The translations under genes were made by a program, and so were the position numbers. From Linanthus parryae (lineage: Eukaryota > Streptophyta > Magnoliopsida > Ericales > Polemoniaceae), in the NCBI GenBank assembly GCA_023055425.1, contig JALGPY010000002.1, positions 155,631,345-155,695,344 on the forward strand: DNA of 64,000 nucleotides. Reading direction: 5' to 3'. Under the pieces are notes generated by a model that saw nothing but the letters and a program-made list of their open reading frames with translations, was not told the origin of the DNA and searched no databases. This document shows positions 10,950 through 22,892 of the stretch, piece by piece (position 1 is the stretch's first letter; each line of letters begins with the position of its first letter).

Positions 10950-13900
10950 TTCAGCTTCAAGAATTCACAATTTTCATGCTTCACTCACTGTAGCAATTTT
11001 GTTGGCAGAAAATTTACTTAATAACGAAATTGCAGTGAAAACTCCTTTCTTATTAAACTTGAAGCTGAACTACAAGATTTGCTGAATATAGTGCTGGCTT
11101 AGGAAGAACGATTTTGGTTTTAGAAGGCTAGAGTAAATAAGCTTCTTGGAGATAAGAATACAAGGTACTTCCATGTCACCACAGTGATGAGAAGTAAAAA
11201 TAAGATGAGCTCAATTAAGCTAGGATATGGCAGTAGCTGTGAAGACCATGAGCTTCTCAAGATAGAGGTCACTGAACACTTTCAAAGACTGTAATTGTAT
11301 GCAGAAGATGATCATGCAAATGCCAGTCCTAGGGAAGGTGAAGTTTTTGGCCACGAAGATTTTGGTACTTTAACAGCAGACTGCAGCTGAAGCAAAACAA
11401 ATATTATTCTCTATGGGTGCTTTTAAAAGCCCAGTTCCAAATGTCTTCCCTCCTGCTTTCTATGAGAAATATTGGGATACAGTTGGAGATTCTATGGTGT
11501 GAGTGGTAAATGATGCTTTCAGTTCCGGTAAGCTCCCTCTAGGCATTAGTAATACCTTTTTGACTTTAATTCCTAAGGTGGAGTATCCAAACGCCTCGGC
11601 TGTTAACTGATAGATTGAGACCTATTTTACAGAACCTTTTTGGCTTCGATAACCTTATGTAATGTCTCTCTTAAAGTCATTACTAAGTTGTTGACGCGTA
11701 GAGACCTATTTTACGAAAGCTTATCCACCCAAACCAATTCAGTTTCTAGCCTAGTAGTTTGGTTAGTGATAACTTGATCTTGGCTCAAGAAGTGCTCAAC
11801 AGTTTAAAAGCAATGAAGAGTAGTAAATGTGGTATAGTTGTACAATTCGACTTAGCAAAGGCTTATGACAAGGTGAGGTGGTCTCTGCTTCATGGTGGGC
11901 TTTCTGAGATCGGCCTTCCAGAGAATTGGTTTTCTTTAACCATGAACTATGTGACTTCTACGAAGCCGCAAGTTTTGTGTAATGGGGAGAAATTGAGAAG
12001 TTTCACACCTGAGAGAGGGTTGAGACAAGGAGATCATATCTCTCGGTATCTCTTCCTTTTAATCATGGAGCTTTTAGCTCAAAAGATTAAGAAGGTTGTT
12101 GAGCTGAAAATGTGGAAGGGATTGAAATGTGCCATAGGAGGTATTTCAATGACACATTTATTTTTTACTGATGATTTGATCTTATTTGGAGAAGTCATTT
12201 ATGGAGGTGGTTTTGATGGATTTCTGCATGAAACAGGACAATCAGTGAGTTTTTCTAATATGTTTGTTTCTTCTTCTGTTTCAAGGGCTATTGCTAAGGC
12301 TCTTAGTAATGAGATTGATATAGGACTCACAGAAGATCGGAGGATGCATTTAGATAGCCCTCTTATTCACAAACCTTGGAAATCTTCAAATTTTCAATTT
12401 CTGGACTAGGCTCTCTGGGTGGAGAGCATCTCAACTTTCTCTAGCTGGTAAGGCTACTTTAGTCCAAACTGTGCTGCAGGCCCTTCCCTGTTATGCAATG
12501 CAGTCAACCATCTTGTCTAAATCAACCTTAACTGAAATTGATAGAGCCTGTAAACACTTTTTGTGAGGTGGTATGCTGAGAAATCTAAGCTGCTGCATCT
12601 AGTTTTCTGGGATAAAGTTCAGGGATTAAAAAGTGAAGGTAGACTTGGTCTCAATAATCTCCCTCATTTTAACTCAGCTATGAAGGCTAAGACTCGTTGG
12701 AGAATACAACAGGATAGTAATTCCTTGGTTTCTTCAGTTATGAAGCAGAAGTTTGGTGACTCTCCTCCAAAATCTTAGGACTCCAGAACATCGAAGAAGA
12801 TTCATGACGCTATGAGGATTGTTGTTGATGCTGGAACTGGAAAGAGTGTGAAAAATGGTAAGTCAACGACTCAACTGTGAATAAATGGTTAGGTAAATTC
12901 CAGATGGTGAATTTAGTCTCTTAATCTCTTGATGATGATACTCTACTTCTTACTGTCAATCATTAGGATAATGAGGTGGGATGGAAGATGGACTTACTTG
13001 ACCAAATACTTCCTGATTATGTGATTGATCTTCTGAAGTTTGTCAATTTGAAAGATGATGCTGATATGGATACAGATGTGTGGCTTGGATCTACTTCTGG
13101 TCCTACACTGTAGCCTCTGCTAATAAGAATTTGATGACAAATACTGTGGAGGATAGTTATATGAAGATTTGGAAAGATGTGTTGAAGGTGAGGGGTTTTC
13201 AAAGGTGGAGGACCTCTTCGTTACTGGTCATGATAGACTCTGTACTCAAAGTTTGAAGGCTAAAAGAGGTATCATTCAAGAAGCTGGGTGCAATTTGTGT
13301 AATAGTGAATGTGAAACTTCCATTCCATGCAGTAAGGGACTGCTCTTGGGCTGCTAATATTTGGAAGAAGTTGGTCAAACAAGGTGAGTGGTCACAGGGC
13401 CGTCTCAAGGTTTTCGGTGGCCTTAGGCAGATTTTTTGAATGAGTCCTAAGACTTTAGTGTTATATATTTTAGCATCCAAAAAAGTCTACATTTTCGTTG
13501 TTTCTGTGATGCAAAATTTAATTATATTTACTTAATCAATATCCCTTAAAAGCTAGAGACATATTATCTACATGATCAACTTGACATGATGAACGGATAC
13601 AGAAGATGGCTCAAGAAAATGAACAGATTCAAAAGAGTAATCATGTAAAGTTTGAGAAAACAGAGAAGTTAAATCAAAGAACAATAGAACCTCTAACTTG
13701 TGCTTGAATCGAATAGAGTTTTACCTCTATATGAAGAAATTTGTTGGTAAACTATTTCATATTATTTTTTTAAATGCTAAGCAGTACAATTCTAAAAAAA
13801 AATACCAAACGGTAAAATCATATTAATCCACTAAGGTCAAGAGTCCATAATTATCTCCTTATTTAGTTTCTCTGCCTGTTAATATTTTTCCATACTTATC

Positions 13901-14990
13901 AATGTCCGTTATTATCTCCTCATTTCTCTCCCCCACTTCCCATTTTTCTCTCCTAGACTCCTAGAAATCCTCTAATATCTCTCTCCAATCGTGATTTGAA
14001 TTATGATATATTCCTTTTCTCTGTTTGTTTTCACTCTTTTCAATTATACTTATAGAATTTACTTTGTATATATTTTTAGTACAATTTATTCATAACGACG
14101 TTATAATTCGGGGCCTTCCACCAAACGAGGCCTTCAGCGGTTGCCTAAGTTGCCTACTGGAGAGGCCGGCCCTGAGTGGTCAACTTTTTTCCAATGCTCT
14201 CTGGTTGACTGGATTTATTCGACTCTTCAAAGAAATTATTTGGGTAGAGGGGTGTTCTTCAGCTTGGACTATTGTTTTTCTCTCTGCAGCCTCTACCATT
14301 TTGATGTGGCAAAAATAGTTGTTACATAATGCAGCTTTTAAGGTCCCTGCTAACCATAAATACTGCATTCGGAATCAAGCTAAATTCACTGAGCAGGTTT
14401 TGAGTTTGAATCCTGTGAATGCGTTAACTAAGCGCCTCTGGTGGTTTATTGGACTAAGCCACCTCCAGGTCAGAATAAGATAATGTGGATTGTGCTTCTC
14501 TGTTTCATAATTCTGAATTGGCTGTGGGAGTTGTAGCTAGAAATCATTTGGGTGACTTGCTGTGGGGTTACAGAGGGTGTGTTGCTGCTACATCTACTAC
14601 TCGAAATACTGAATTGTGAGCTATTCTAGAGGGTGTTAAGAATCTATATGCTAAAAATCTTTTAAGTGCTATTGTGGATGCTGACTCTCTTGAAGCTCTC
14701 ACTGCTATTATGCAAGGTAATGAAGATAAGCCTTATTGGTGCCTGATCAATCCTATTCAGGGTCTGCTAACTGCTACTGATAGCTCTGTGGTTAATATAT
14801 GGAGGTAAGCAAATGGGGTGGCTGATTCTATTGTTAAAAGTCGTAGTGTCACTGATAGATCTGGGTAGTTTCTTGTTAATCGTCCCAGTATTTGTTCGAC
14901 GAATTTAGAGCATGATAAGTTATGCTTTTGTCATCTTAAGATGATTTTGTTTTGAGCTTTAAGCTCCGTTTTCTTACCCCCCAAAAAAAT
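10950..14990 (+). pseudogene. L1-type LINE, 5'-truncated and degenerate
   Basis: Fragments of a plant L1 ORF2 occur in order on the plus strand, broken by stops and frameshifts. Near 11100 is EERFWF*KARVNKLLGDKNTRYFH. At 11400-11520 is a MGAFKSPVPNVFPPAFYEKY segment. At 11759-12409 is a 216-codon open stretch of reverse transcriptase with AKAYDKVRW, RGLRQGDHISRYLF and the FTDDLILF catalytic box. At 12563-12778 is the region after the RT, then a zf-RVT remnant (CNLCNSECE, near 13292), and from about 14510 an RNase H remnant (VGVVARNHLGDLLWGYRG). The element ends in CCCCCCAAAAAAATAA near 14975-14990. No endonuclease domain is visible. A 780-bp hAT element splits the zf-RVT/RNase H part. Confidence 0.85.
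13395..14174. mobile_element. Non-autonomous hAT element, 780 bp, inside the LINE
   Basis: Begins CAGGGCCGTCTCAAGG and ends GGCCGGCCCTG. It is flanked by a perfect 8-bp duplication AGTGGTCA (13387-13394 and 14175-14182), the hAT signature. LINE coding sequence resumes on both sides. Same family as the element at 45079-47553 by its terminal sequence. Confidence 0.9.
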
Positions 14991-14999
14991 AATGACATT

Positions 15000-15769
15000 T
15001 GCAAAACAAGCTGACTATGCTGGTTGCCACTTGCCAGAGACGTATTACAAAAAGAATTATAAGGTCGTTAGTTTGATATTCAGATTGTTTTAACTGATAA
15101 TTTTGGTAATTAGTTATGATATACTCCCACTGTCCCAAATAAGTATCCTGTTTTATTTTTCAAGGAGTTTGTGGATGTGAACTAACTAGCCAAGAACGTA
15201 CAAAAACTTGTTAATCTTTTTCCTAACTTTGTAGACTAACTTTAACCCGACAACTATATGAAATAATCATAAGTTTTGATATCGTTCTAGATCGGAGAGA
15301 ACATGATTAGGTTGTACATGAAAACCAGCCTAATGATCTTATTTCTTTCTGGATAATACTTCTATTCTACGGAAATATAACAGGCAGAAAAACCAGTTTG
15401 AGCTCAATGACCTCCAGCCTGATTGATTAAAACCCGGTTACAAAGAAACACTAAACAAAATCTCGTCGGAACGCCAATCGCCCTCTTTCAAATCTTAATG
15501 CAAATGTCAGAAGAAAATAAATAATAACTTTAGGGTTCTTGATACAATACCCTCAAGGCCCTTCACCACCATCTTTGAATGTTCGAATTAGCTCAAGGAT
15601 GCAAAATGTATGAAGTAATATTTTATGAGAAGCACACAAAGGCTGTGGAAAGAAACATCAACTACTTCCTAGCTATTCTTTTCACCTTATAAGAAACAAT
15701 TTTTTTCCCTATCAGGCATTTCTCATCAAACACTTGTTATTTCTCTGTTACATTTTTTCCACTCCCCAT
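15000..15769. promoter_or_regulatory. Upstream region and probable promoter of the CYP704B1-like gene
   Basis: No gene. A TTATAAG at about 15689, some 80 bp before the first ATG, could be a TATA element. The segment 15119-15303 begins CTCCCACTGTCCCAAATAAG, like the left end of a Stowaway MITE, and ends near GATCGGAGAGAAC; the inverted repeat is weak, so the MITE call is tentative. Confidence 0.35.
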
Positions 15770-18370
15770 ATGGAACAAGACAGGATCATGGAAACGCTGT
15801 TGTTCTTACCTTGCCTGATAATCACATGGGTTTTCCTCCACAGGTGGAACCAGAGAAACACAAAAGGCCCCAAAACTTGGCCGCTCGTGGGAGCCGCCGT
15901 CGAGCAGCTGGTGAATTACAACCGCATGCACGACTGGCTCGTCAAGTACCTCTCCGAGTTGAGAACAGTCGTGGTACCGATGCCTTTCATGACGTACACC
16001 TACATAGCCGACCCGGTTAATGTAGAGCATGTCCTCAAAACCAACTTTGTAAATTACCCCAAGGTGAGAAAAAATCTCTACCCATTCACTTGTAAATTTT
16101 ATCCGTTTGGTTTTCCAGGATTAGCAGTATTAGTTGTAATTGGACTAAATATAGTCGAGGTATTAGTTAATACTGTGTTTGGTCGTTATGGACTAGTTTT
16201 AATATCAGTACTAAATAGTGAAAAGATGGTGTTTAATATACCCTAAATTAGTCCCCTCTTACATGAGGGAATTAGCTGGATTGGGCTGTTTTTACCTTAA
16301 TACTGAATAAATACAGCACAAGCACAAACACAGTATTAGTTATAGTTCAGCTAATACAATCCAATCCTATTTGGCTAATTTAAACCACTCCAATCCAATC
16401 AGACTAGTCCGGAAAACCAAACGTGTCAGAAGAGATTACCCTAGTTTTTTCCTAATGCTTAGACGTTTATTCTGTTTGAAGGGTGAAGTGTATCGCTCGT
16501 ATATGGAGGTTTTGCTTGGGAACGGTATTTTCAACGTGGATGGTGAGTTATGGAGGAAGCAAAGGAAGACTGCTAGCTTCGAGTTTGCATCTAAAAACCT
16601 GAGGGAATTCAGTACTGTCGTTTTCAGAGATTACAGCCTTAAGCTCTCCGCTATCCTGAACCAATCATTTTTCGACAGCAAAGCAGTAGACATGCAGGCA
16701 CGCCGCATCCTTTAGCTTTCTAAATATTTCTTTGATTCTAGCTCGGGTTTTCACCAATGATCTAAAGAATGTGTTGATTTTTTTATCTGCAGGACTTGCT
16801 AATGAGGTTGACTTTGGACTCCATATGTAAGGTCGGGTTTGGAGTAGAAATAGGAACATTGGCTGCACATTTGCCAGAGAACTGCTTTGCTCGGGCATTT
16901 GATATTGCAAATATAATTGTTACTCTTCGCTTTATTGATCCGTTATGGAGACTAAAAAAGTTTCTTAACGTGGGGTCAGAAGCAACACTCGACCAAAGCA
17001 TCAAGACCATTGATGACTTCACATACTCCGTAATAAGGAGAAGAAAGGCAGAGTTAGAAGCAAACGACGAAACATGTAAAAATGACAAGGTAAATAGTCA
17101 CCTCTATACATCTAATTGAAACTGGTTTCAAAAGAAGCTTTACCCCCTAACTTATCTTAAAATGTTTTTTTTAGGTAAAGCATGACATATTATCAAGATT
17201 CATCGAGCTCAGTAAAGACCCAGAAAACGACATGGATGATAAAAGCCTCAGAGATATCGTCCTCAACTTTGTCATTGCCGGGCGTGACACGACAGCCACG
17301 ACGCTTTCTTGGGCCGTATACATGACAATGACCAACGGGCACGTGGCAGAGAAGTTATACTCGGAGTTAAAAGATTTTGAAGAGGAACGGGCAAAAGAGG
17401 AAAATGTCACACTACTTCAGTATGATATCGAGGATCCTGAATCATTTAATCGAAGAGCATCACAATTCGCTGGACTTCTGACATATGATTCAATGGGGAA
17501 ACTGAGCTACTTGCATGCAGTTATCACAGAGACTCTCCGCTTATATCCTGCTGTCCCTCAGGTATGAGCTATCCTAATAACCTCTGACACAAGATAAAGG
17601 CAGGGGGGGGATCCATGTAGGGAGAAGTGGGGGCTATAGCCCCCACTCAATTTTTAAATTTTAAAAATTACAATTTGACCATATATTTTTTCCAATAAAT
17701 TCGTTTTAACCCCCACTTGAAATCGACCAATAACTCCCAGTATTTATGTTTATTCATCAAAATATCGTCTTTTCAAAATTTAGCCCCCACTGACACAAAA
17801 TCCTAGGTCCGCCCCTGGATAAGGGTGTCCTGGGTATTATGGTAAATAGGTTTCACTCGCAAGATTTAAGAAGGGGAAAAAACTATTGTGTTGGTTGTAG
17901 GATCCAAAAGGCATCTTGGAGGACGATACTCTACCAGATGGAACTAAAGTGAAGGCAGGAGGGATGGTGACTTATGTCCCTTATTCGATGGGGAGAATGG
18001 AGTATAACTGGGGTTCTGATGCAGCTATGTTTAAGCCTGAGAGATGGCTCAAAGAGGGGTACTTTCAAAGTGCATCTCCTTTCAAGTTTACTGCATTTCA
18101 GGTGATTCCCGGAAATAAATAAATAAATATCTCAGATGTATAGGCATAGCCAGGACGAGTTCATAGTTGCTCTGTTTTTCCCATGTGCAGGCTGGACCAA
18201 GAGTATGCCTTGGGAAGGATTCAGCATATCTCCAAATGAAGATGGCTCTGGCCATTTTGTGCAGATTTTTCAAGTTCACTTTAGTTCCAGGGCACTCGGT
18301 GGAGTACCGGATGATGACAATTTTATCAATGGCACATGGGTTAAAAGTTACAGTTGAAAGGCGGTTCTAG
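15770..18370 (+). CDS. CYP704B1: Cytochrome P450, CYP704B1-like fatty-acid omega-hydroxylase
   Basis: ER-anchored P450 that, in the CYP704B1/MS26 family, omega-hydroxylates long-chain fatty acids in tapetum for sporopollenin of the pollen exine. Six exons, all phase 0: 15770-16063, 16482-16697, 16793-17089, 17175-17561, 17901-18101 and 18191-18370, giving 524 aa, the length I recall for Arabidopsis CYP704B1. Features: N-terminal membrane anchor (LLFLPCLIITWVFLHRW), RKQRKTASFEFASK, I-helix AGRDTT (304-309), ExxR ETLR (388-391), PERW (444-447), and heme loop FQAGPRVCLG (464-473, Cys471). A second ATG at 15788 would start METLLFLP and is also plausible. Exon 2 ends at conserved VDMQ, but the intron then begins GC, not GT (16698-16699); the only nearby GT, at 16686, would drop VDMQ in frame. 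Intron 4 contains a small hAT element. Confidence 0.93.
17601..17817. mobile_element. Small non-autonomous hAT, 217 bp, in intron 4 of the P450
   Basis: The ends CAGGGGGGGGATCC and (reverse complement) CAGGGGCGGACCTAGG form terminal inverted repeats. The flanking 8-bp duplication is GATAAAGG (17593-17600) and GATAAGGG (17818-17825), one mismatch. It sits 39 bp after the splice donor and 83 bp before the acceptor, leaving both splice sites untouched. Confidence 0.85.
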
Positions 18371-19147
18371 AACATGAAGAGAGATGGGGGCCTGATGCCG
18401 AACATGGGAAGAGAAAATGTAATTTCACAAGTTATATAGGTCTTCTCTAACCTTATGATCTTAGTTTAATTGTTACCTCTGAGTTGTAAATTTTCTCGAA
18501 AAATTCAGGATATGTACCCTATGTTCATTGAAGATTTCCGGATATGAACCATAGGGCATCAAAGTGATGTTGTTGTTCAAGTTATTGGGGTTTTGTTAAG
18601 CGCCTTCAACAAAATATATCACTAAGTTGGTTTTTGTGGCTTGCTTCTACTGTTTTATTTATAGTACGTAGTGGGATAGCTTAAAAAAATACATGTACTT
18701 ACTCCAATGATTAGTTAGAAGGAATCAATATTTTGAAGAAAATTTGCACCTTGTTTGACGCATATTGCAGGCTTACCAAGCTCATCCTAAACCATAGTTT
18801 CATTATCATTGCCTTCCAAACCACATAATCGCCCAAATCCAGCAACCTAGCTCAATTTCAACATAACTCCAGTTGTAAGAAACTAAGTATTGGAATCTGT
18901 AGAGTGCCCTACATCAGGCCCATAATGTTGTAATCTCAAGGTTAATAAATGGAAATCTGGGCCACTAATTCAGATGGAATTTGTAAGAAACAAAGTACTG
19001 AGATCAAGAAAGTGCCCAACATCAGACCCATAATGCCAAGATTTGTAGGAAATCTTGGCATGAATCACCACAGATGACCCTTTTCATTTTAACACCAAAG
19101 GACAGCTTAAGCAGTTAAAAACTAGGAAAATGAAACAACGAAAATGA
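18371..19147. other. Intergenic 3' flank of the P450, with a 109-bp duplication
   Basis: No coding signal. GTAAGAAACTAAGTATTGGA near 18874 recurs in diverged form near 18983, with matching sequence around CCCATAATG, so a unit of about 109 bp is tandemly duplicated and diverged. Confidence 0.6.
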
Positions 19148-20160
19148 AAAACACGTGATGACTGCATCAGGAAAAGAGAAAATAACTTGTTCATTCCGGC
19201 ATCAGTAAGTTCTACTCTTTGATTTCACAAATAATAAAGTCTGATACCCTGATATTTAGAATCTAGGGTACCACAACATGTTTTTTCACTGCTTATCAGG
19301 TAGCACTCACTTCATTGTTTATGCATCTTCCAGCTTCTTAAGGATTGTTTTATCTATTTTTATGCTCTATATTTTAAAATGAACTCCTTTTCTTGAAATA
19401 GAACTCAAAAATCAGGTTAATACATTCTTTTCAAAATTTAGTGGCGTTCAACCCATAAATTAAAAAGTGATTTCCGTTACATAATTTATACAAATCCTAT
19501 GAGAATTCCATGATGAAATTCGCAGCAACTTTACAGAGATATCAGATATGTATGATGCTAGTACATATACTGGATTCTGTGTAAGATGTTATGCCACACC
19601 ATGCACAATAGATAAGACTGGAAAACAAAAGACAGCACCAGCTCAAGAAATACATGATGACTGTCTCAGAATAAGAAACTATAACCGTGTTTCATTTCAA
19701 CTTCAATAATCTGTAATCTTTGATTTATTAAGGAGTAAATCATTGTATGATATTTAGAAGGTAGGCTATTGCAACAAAGTTTCTATACTTCTTATAAGAT
19801 AGCACTCACTTCATTTATCCATCAGCTTCTTAATACAGTTTACGACTTTTCTTGAATAGAAGTCTAAAATTACAATGCTTTCCTTCTTTTCTTAGATTCT
19901 AGTCGGTCCATGTTTTAGTTTTCTTAGGCATTTAACCCATGAATTCAGTAATTTATTTCCATTCTATACTTTACAACTCATATGAGAACTCCATGACTAA
20001 AGCCACAACAAGAGGTCCTGCGTATTCAGTCACAGTAATACTGAAGATGTTTATGATACCTGTACAGATACTAGATTGTGCATATGTAAGATTCTAGGTC
20101 ACAATATGCAGAATAGATAAGGGTGTAAACCAGAAGCCGTTACTGTGCTCAAGAAATAAG
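19148..20160. repeat. Diverged tandem duplication, about 500-bp period, next to the Mpo1-like gene
   Basis: Landmarks recur in order about 500 bp apart: GATGACTG near 19152 and 19656, GCACTCACTTCATT near 19303 and 19802, AATAGATAAG near 19606 and 20113, and GCTCAAGAAATA near 19641 and 20147. The second copy runs into the last codons of the Mpo1-like gene, so the first copy is an old duplicate of that gene's terminus and 3' UTR. Divergence is considerable, with several small indels. Confidence 0.65.
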
Positions 20161-21550
20161 TTTCTCCTTCTTATCTTTCCATTCCTTAATGTCCGCTTCA
20201 ATCCTAGCCTGAACTGAGACATTGAACCCTGGGTATGGTTCGTAACCAAAAAAGTGTTGAAGGACCTGCATCGACGAAGAAGAGCAATATATTATTACCG
20301 GCTCAATAAAAAGAGTAGAAAAATTACTAAACAAGTTCATGAAGTAACTACCTCAAAGAGAACAAAGAAGGGAGCCATCAGAAATGCTTGAGAAAGATTG
20401 TCCAACAGAGCCGGCGCTCGTTTCTGCATGATATTTTTTCTTAAGTAAATGTGTACAACATCAAGGTAAAAGAGAGATTATCTGGAAGCTAGCGTACCTC
20501 AAAAACACCATGACCGATGAATTGTCCTGTCCAACAAACAAGTTGAGCAGCCAGAACAACCTGAAACAGTTCAAAGAAAACTAACCGGATAAGAGTTGGA
20601 TCATCAGAATTCACAGCATCAAGTAGTTGTAATAACAAAAACATTATCATCATAGTAGAATAGATCTGTCGGTTCACTGACAGCTTCAAAGTACAATGCA
20701 GATTAGTCCGTCAACAGGTATACCGAAATGTGTAATCCTTGGAAATGTTTAGGTAAAAAGCACTAAAATCTTTTATTTTATGACTTCAAATTTTATTCAC
20801 CAACTCTCTGCAGGTAGTAAGTTAATGGTTCAAACTTCAAACCCAAGAAGTTTCTTTCATAAGCTGCATGAAGCCAAGCTTAGCAGACAAAATGGTACTC
20901 ACTTGTTTATTGACTTCAAAGCTCACTAAAGTTAAGACGATAAGAGAACTCAAGAGGCAACAGAAACAACTGCTACAGCCTAAACTAAATGCTACACCAA
21001 GAGCAATGCAAACATGCCATGAAAACTCAATTAATGAACAAAATCCAAATTAATCTTCTAAATCCTTAATAATATTAAATATTTAAAATTAGATGAATCC
21101 AAAATATGTCAAAATCCCCCACAAAAATATGAAATTCAAGGAATAACTAGTGTATACCATAAATGAAGAAAAAAAATAGCAGGGTTGAGAATTCATCACC
21201 TTCCAAGCCAGTGAAAAGCCAAGTAGGGCAGCAAGGTAACTACTGGCGACCCAGCAGATGAAACAGACGATAGCAGCCAAACAACCAGCTTTCACATCCA
21301 AACAGACATAAAACACGGCATATATCAGAGTCCCCAAGAACCCAATATTCAGAAACAGGATAATATTATCCCCGAATAACGAAACCTCAATCGGAGGGAA
21401 CGGAGAGGGGGTGAAGTACAGAATAAGTACAGCGGTGAAGAAGATCGGCCAAACGAACAAGGTGTGGATGAAGATGTTGATTGGGTTGCTGTGGTAGGCG
21501 CCGTAGAAGGCGAAATGCTTCTCAAGATCGAGCAACCCAGATTTCCCCAT
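20149..21550 (-). CDS. Mpo1-like protein (DUF962), 2-hydroxy fatty acid dioxygenase-like
   Basis: ER membrane protein. Yeast Mpo1 is an Fe(II)-dependent dioxygenase that shortens 2-hydroxy fatty acids during phytosphingosine breakdown; the plant function is inferred from the family. Four exons on the minus strand: 21550-21200, 20560-20498, 20423-20352 and 20265-20149, all GT-AG and phase 0, giving 200 aa. Residues 16-29 (YGAYHSNPINIFIH) carry the conserved H20, N22, N25 and H29, and exon 2 carries the second motif GQFIGHGVFE (H134, E138). These His residues are the expected metal ligands. Several hydrophobic segments follow (about 29-48, 61-82, 88-112, 118-138, 151-165). The C-terminus is charged (IKEWKDKKEKLIS). 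The gene is convergent with the P450. A Mutator-like MITE sits 116 bp upstream of the ATG. Confidence 0.9.
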
Positions 21551-21666
21551 CGATGGATTGCTCGAGAAATTGGGCGATCAACGACTGGGGAAGTGAAAAC
21601 TATCTACCCAATTTCTCAAGGATTCGATGGGTTTCGGTGTAAAAAATTGCGTCTTGAACTAAAAAA

Positions 21667-22495
21667 GGCAAAATTGCACTCGAGGTACCTATATTTTGCA
21701 AAAACCGGTAAGTGGGTACCTAAACTTCAAAATCGTGTTCAAAATCGTGTACCACAGGTGCTCAAATTTTCAAAATCGTGCAGCGTAGGTATCCGTCCGT
21801 TAATATTGGATGAAAAACTATAAAAAAAACTATTGTGCCCTTATGTTCACCTCCAACTTTTTTTAAAATATAATTTTTACTAACAAATCTAAAAATAATT
21901 AAAATAATAAAATTTAAATTTAATAATTTTTTTTTTTTTGAGAAAAAAAAATTATTGCATTATCTTACATATATCAAATTATTAAATTTAATTTAACATA
22001 TATCAAATTATCAAATTAAATTTAATAATTTGATATATGTAAGATAATGCAATATATTTCATCAAAATTACATATTTTTACATCATTTTAAGATATGAAA
22101 TATGTTTTTATTAAAATATATCCGTCAGTCTTAAAGTCTTTAATTTTTTTTAAAGTTTTTTGAAAATAATCTCAAAATTTCATAATTTCACGTGTAATTT
22201 TTAATAAAACAATAGCATACAAGTATCTTTGATAATTTCACATGTACCCTTCCGTTAACTTGTATTTTAATTTTTTTAGATTTGTTAGTAAAACTTTTAT
22301 TTTAAAAAAGTTTGAGGTGAAAATAAAGGGCACATTAGTCTTTTTATATTTTTCGTCCAATATTAACGGAAAGTTAATAGAAGGGTACCTCTGGTGACAA
22401 TTTTGAAAATTTAGATACCCGTGATGTACGATTTTAAATTTGGGTACCCAATTGCCAGTTTTGCAAAATATGGATACCTCCGGTACAATTTTGCC
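21667..22495. mobile_element. Mutator-like MITE (MULE) with long inverted repeats, 829 bp
   Basis: The left end GGCAAAATTGCACTCGAGGT and the right end (reverse complement GGCAAAATTGTACCGGAGGT) begin terminal inverted repeats of roughly 150 bp; both arms contain the GTACC, AAAATCGT and TCCGTTAATATTGG blocks. A 9-bp duplication flanks it, ACTAAAAAA (21658-21666) and ACTAAAAAG (22496-22504), one mismatch. No transposase is encoded. The same family recurs at 63520. Confidence 0.88.
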
Positions 22496-22661
22496 ACTAA
22501 AAAGTTGGTTGCTGAACCCGCGGGTGGATTTAGATTTACAATCTACCCTCCGTTGACTTTAAATGAGTTGGTGTCCTCATCCAAGGTTAATAATTGTAAT
22601 AAGCCAAAATTAAATAGAGATTTATTCAAACTAATTAAAATTGGAATAAAACCTAATTTTC

Positions 22662-22892
22662 ATGTCTAAACTCACACTCCCAATCAAACTCTCTCTCAAA
22701 CTCTCTCGAGCCTTCAACTTCTCCGTCTTCATCTTCATCATTCGCCTTCATCTTCGTCATCCGTCTTCATCTTCATCATTGGCTTCATTTACTTCCATGG
22801 CTTCTTCTTCGTCCTTCATCGCTGAGGCTCATGAAATTTTGTTCTCTTCCCCACCCCAGTACCACGACCTACCAAGCCCAACCGCCACTTAG
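22662..22892 (+). CDS. Hypothetical ORF, 76 aa, Ser-rich
   Basis: The frame opens with MSKLTLPIKLSLKLSR, has an inner start MASSSSFIAEAHEILF and ends SPTAT. It is rich in Ser, Phe and Ile because the underlying DNA is a CTTCATCTTCATC-like simple repeat. I do not recognise a domain. It could be the first exon of a degraded gene divergent from the Mpo1-like gene, or chance. The rest of 22505-23230 shows no other coding signal. Confidence 0.2.
   Translation: MSKLTLPIKLSLKLSRAFNFSVFIFIIRLHLRHPSSSSSLASFTSMASSSSFIAEAHEILFSSPPQYHDLPSPTAT

Noticed and set aside
15734..15769. Upstream extension of the P450 start
   Set aside because: It begins at TTG, not ATG, and adds no family-conserved residues; the first ATG at 15770 gives the family length.
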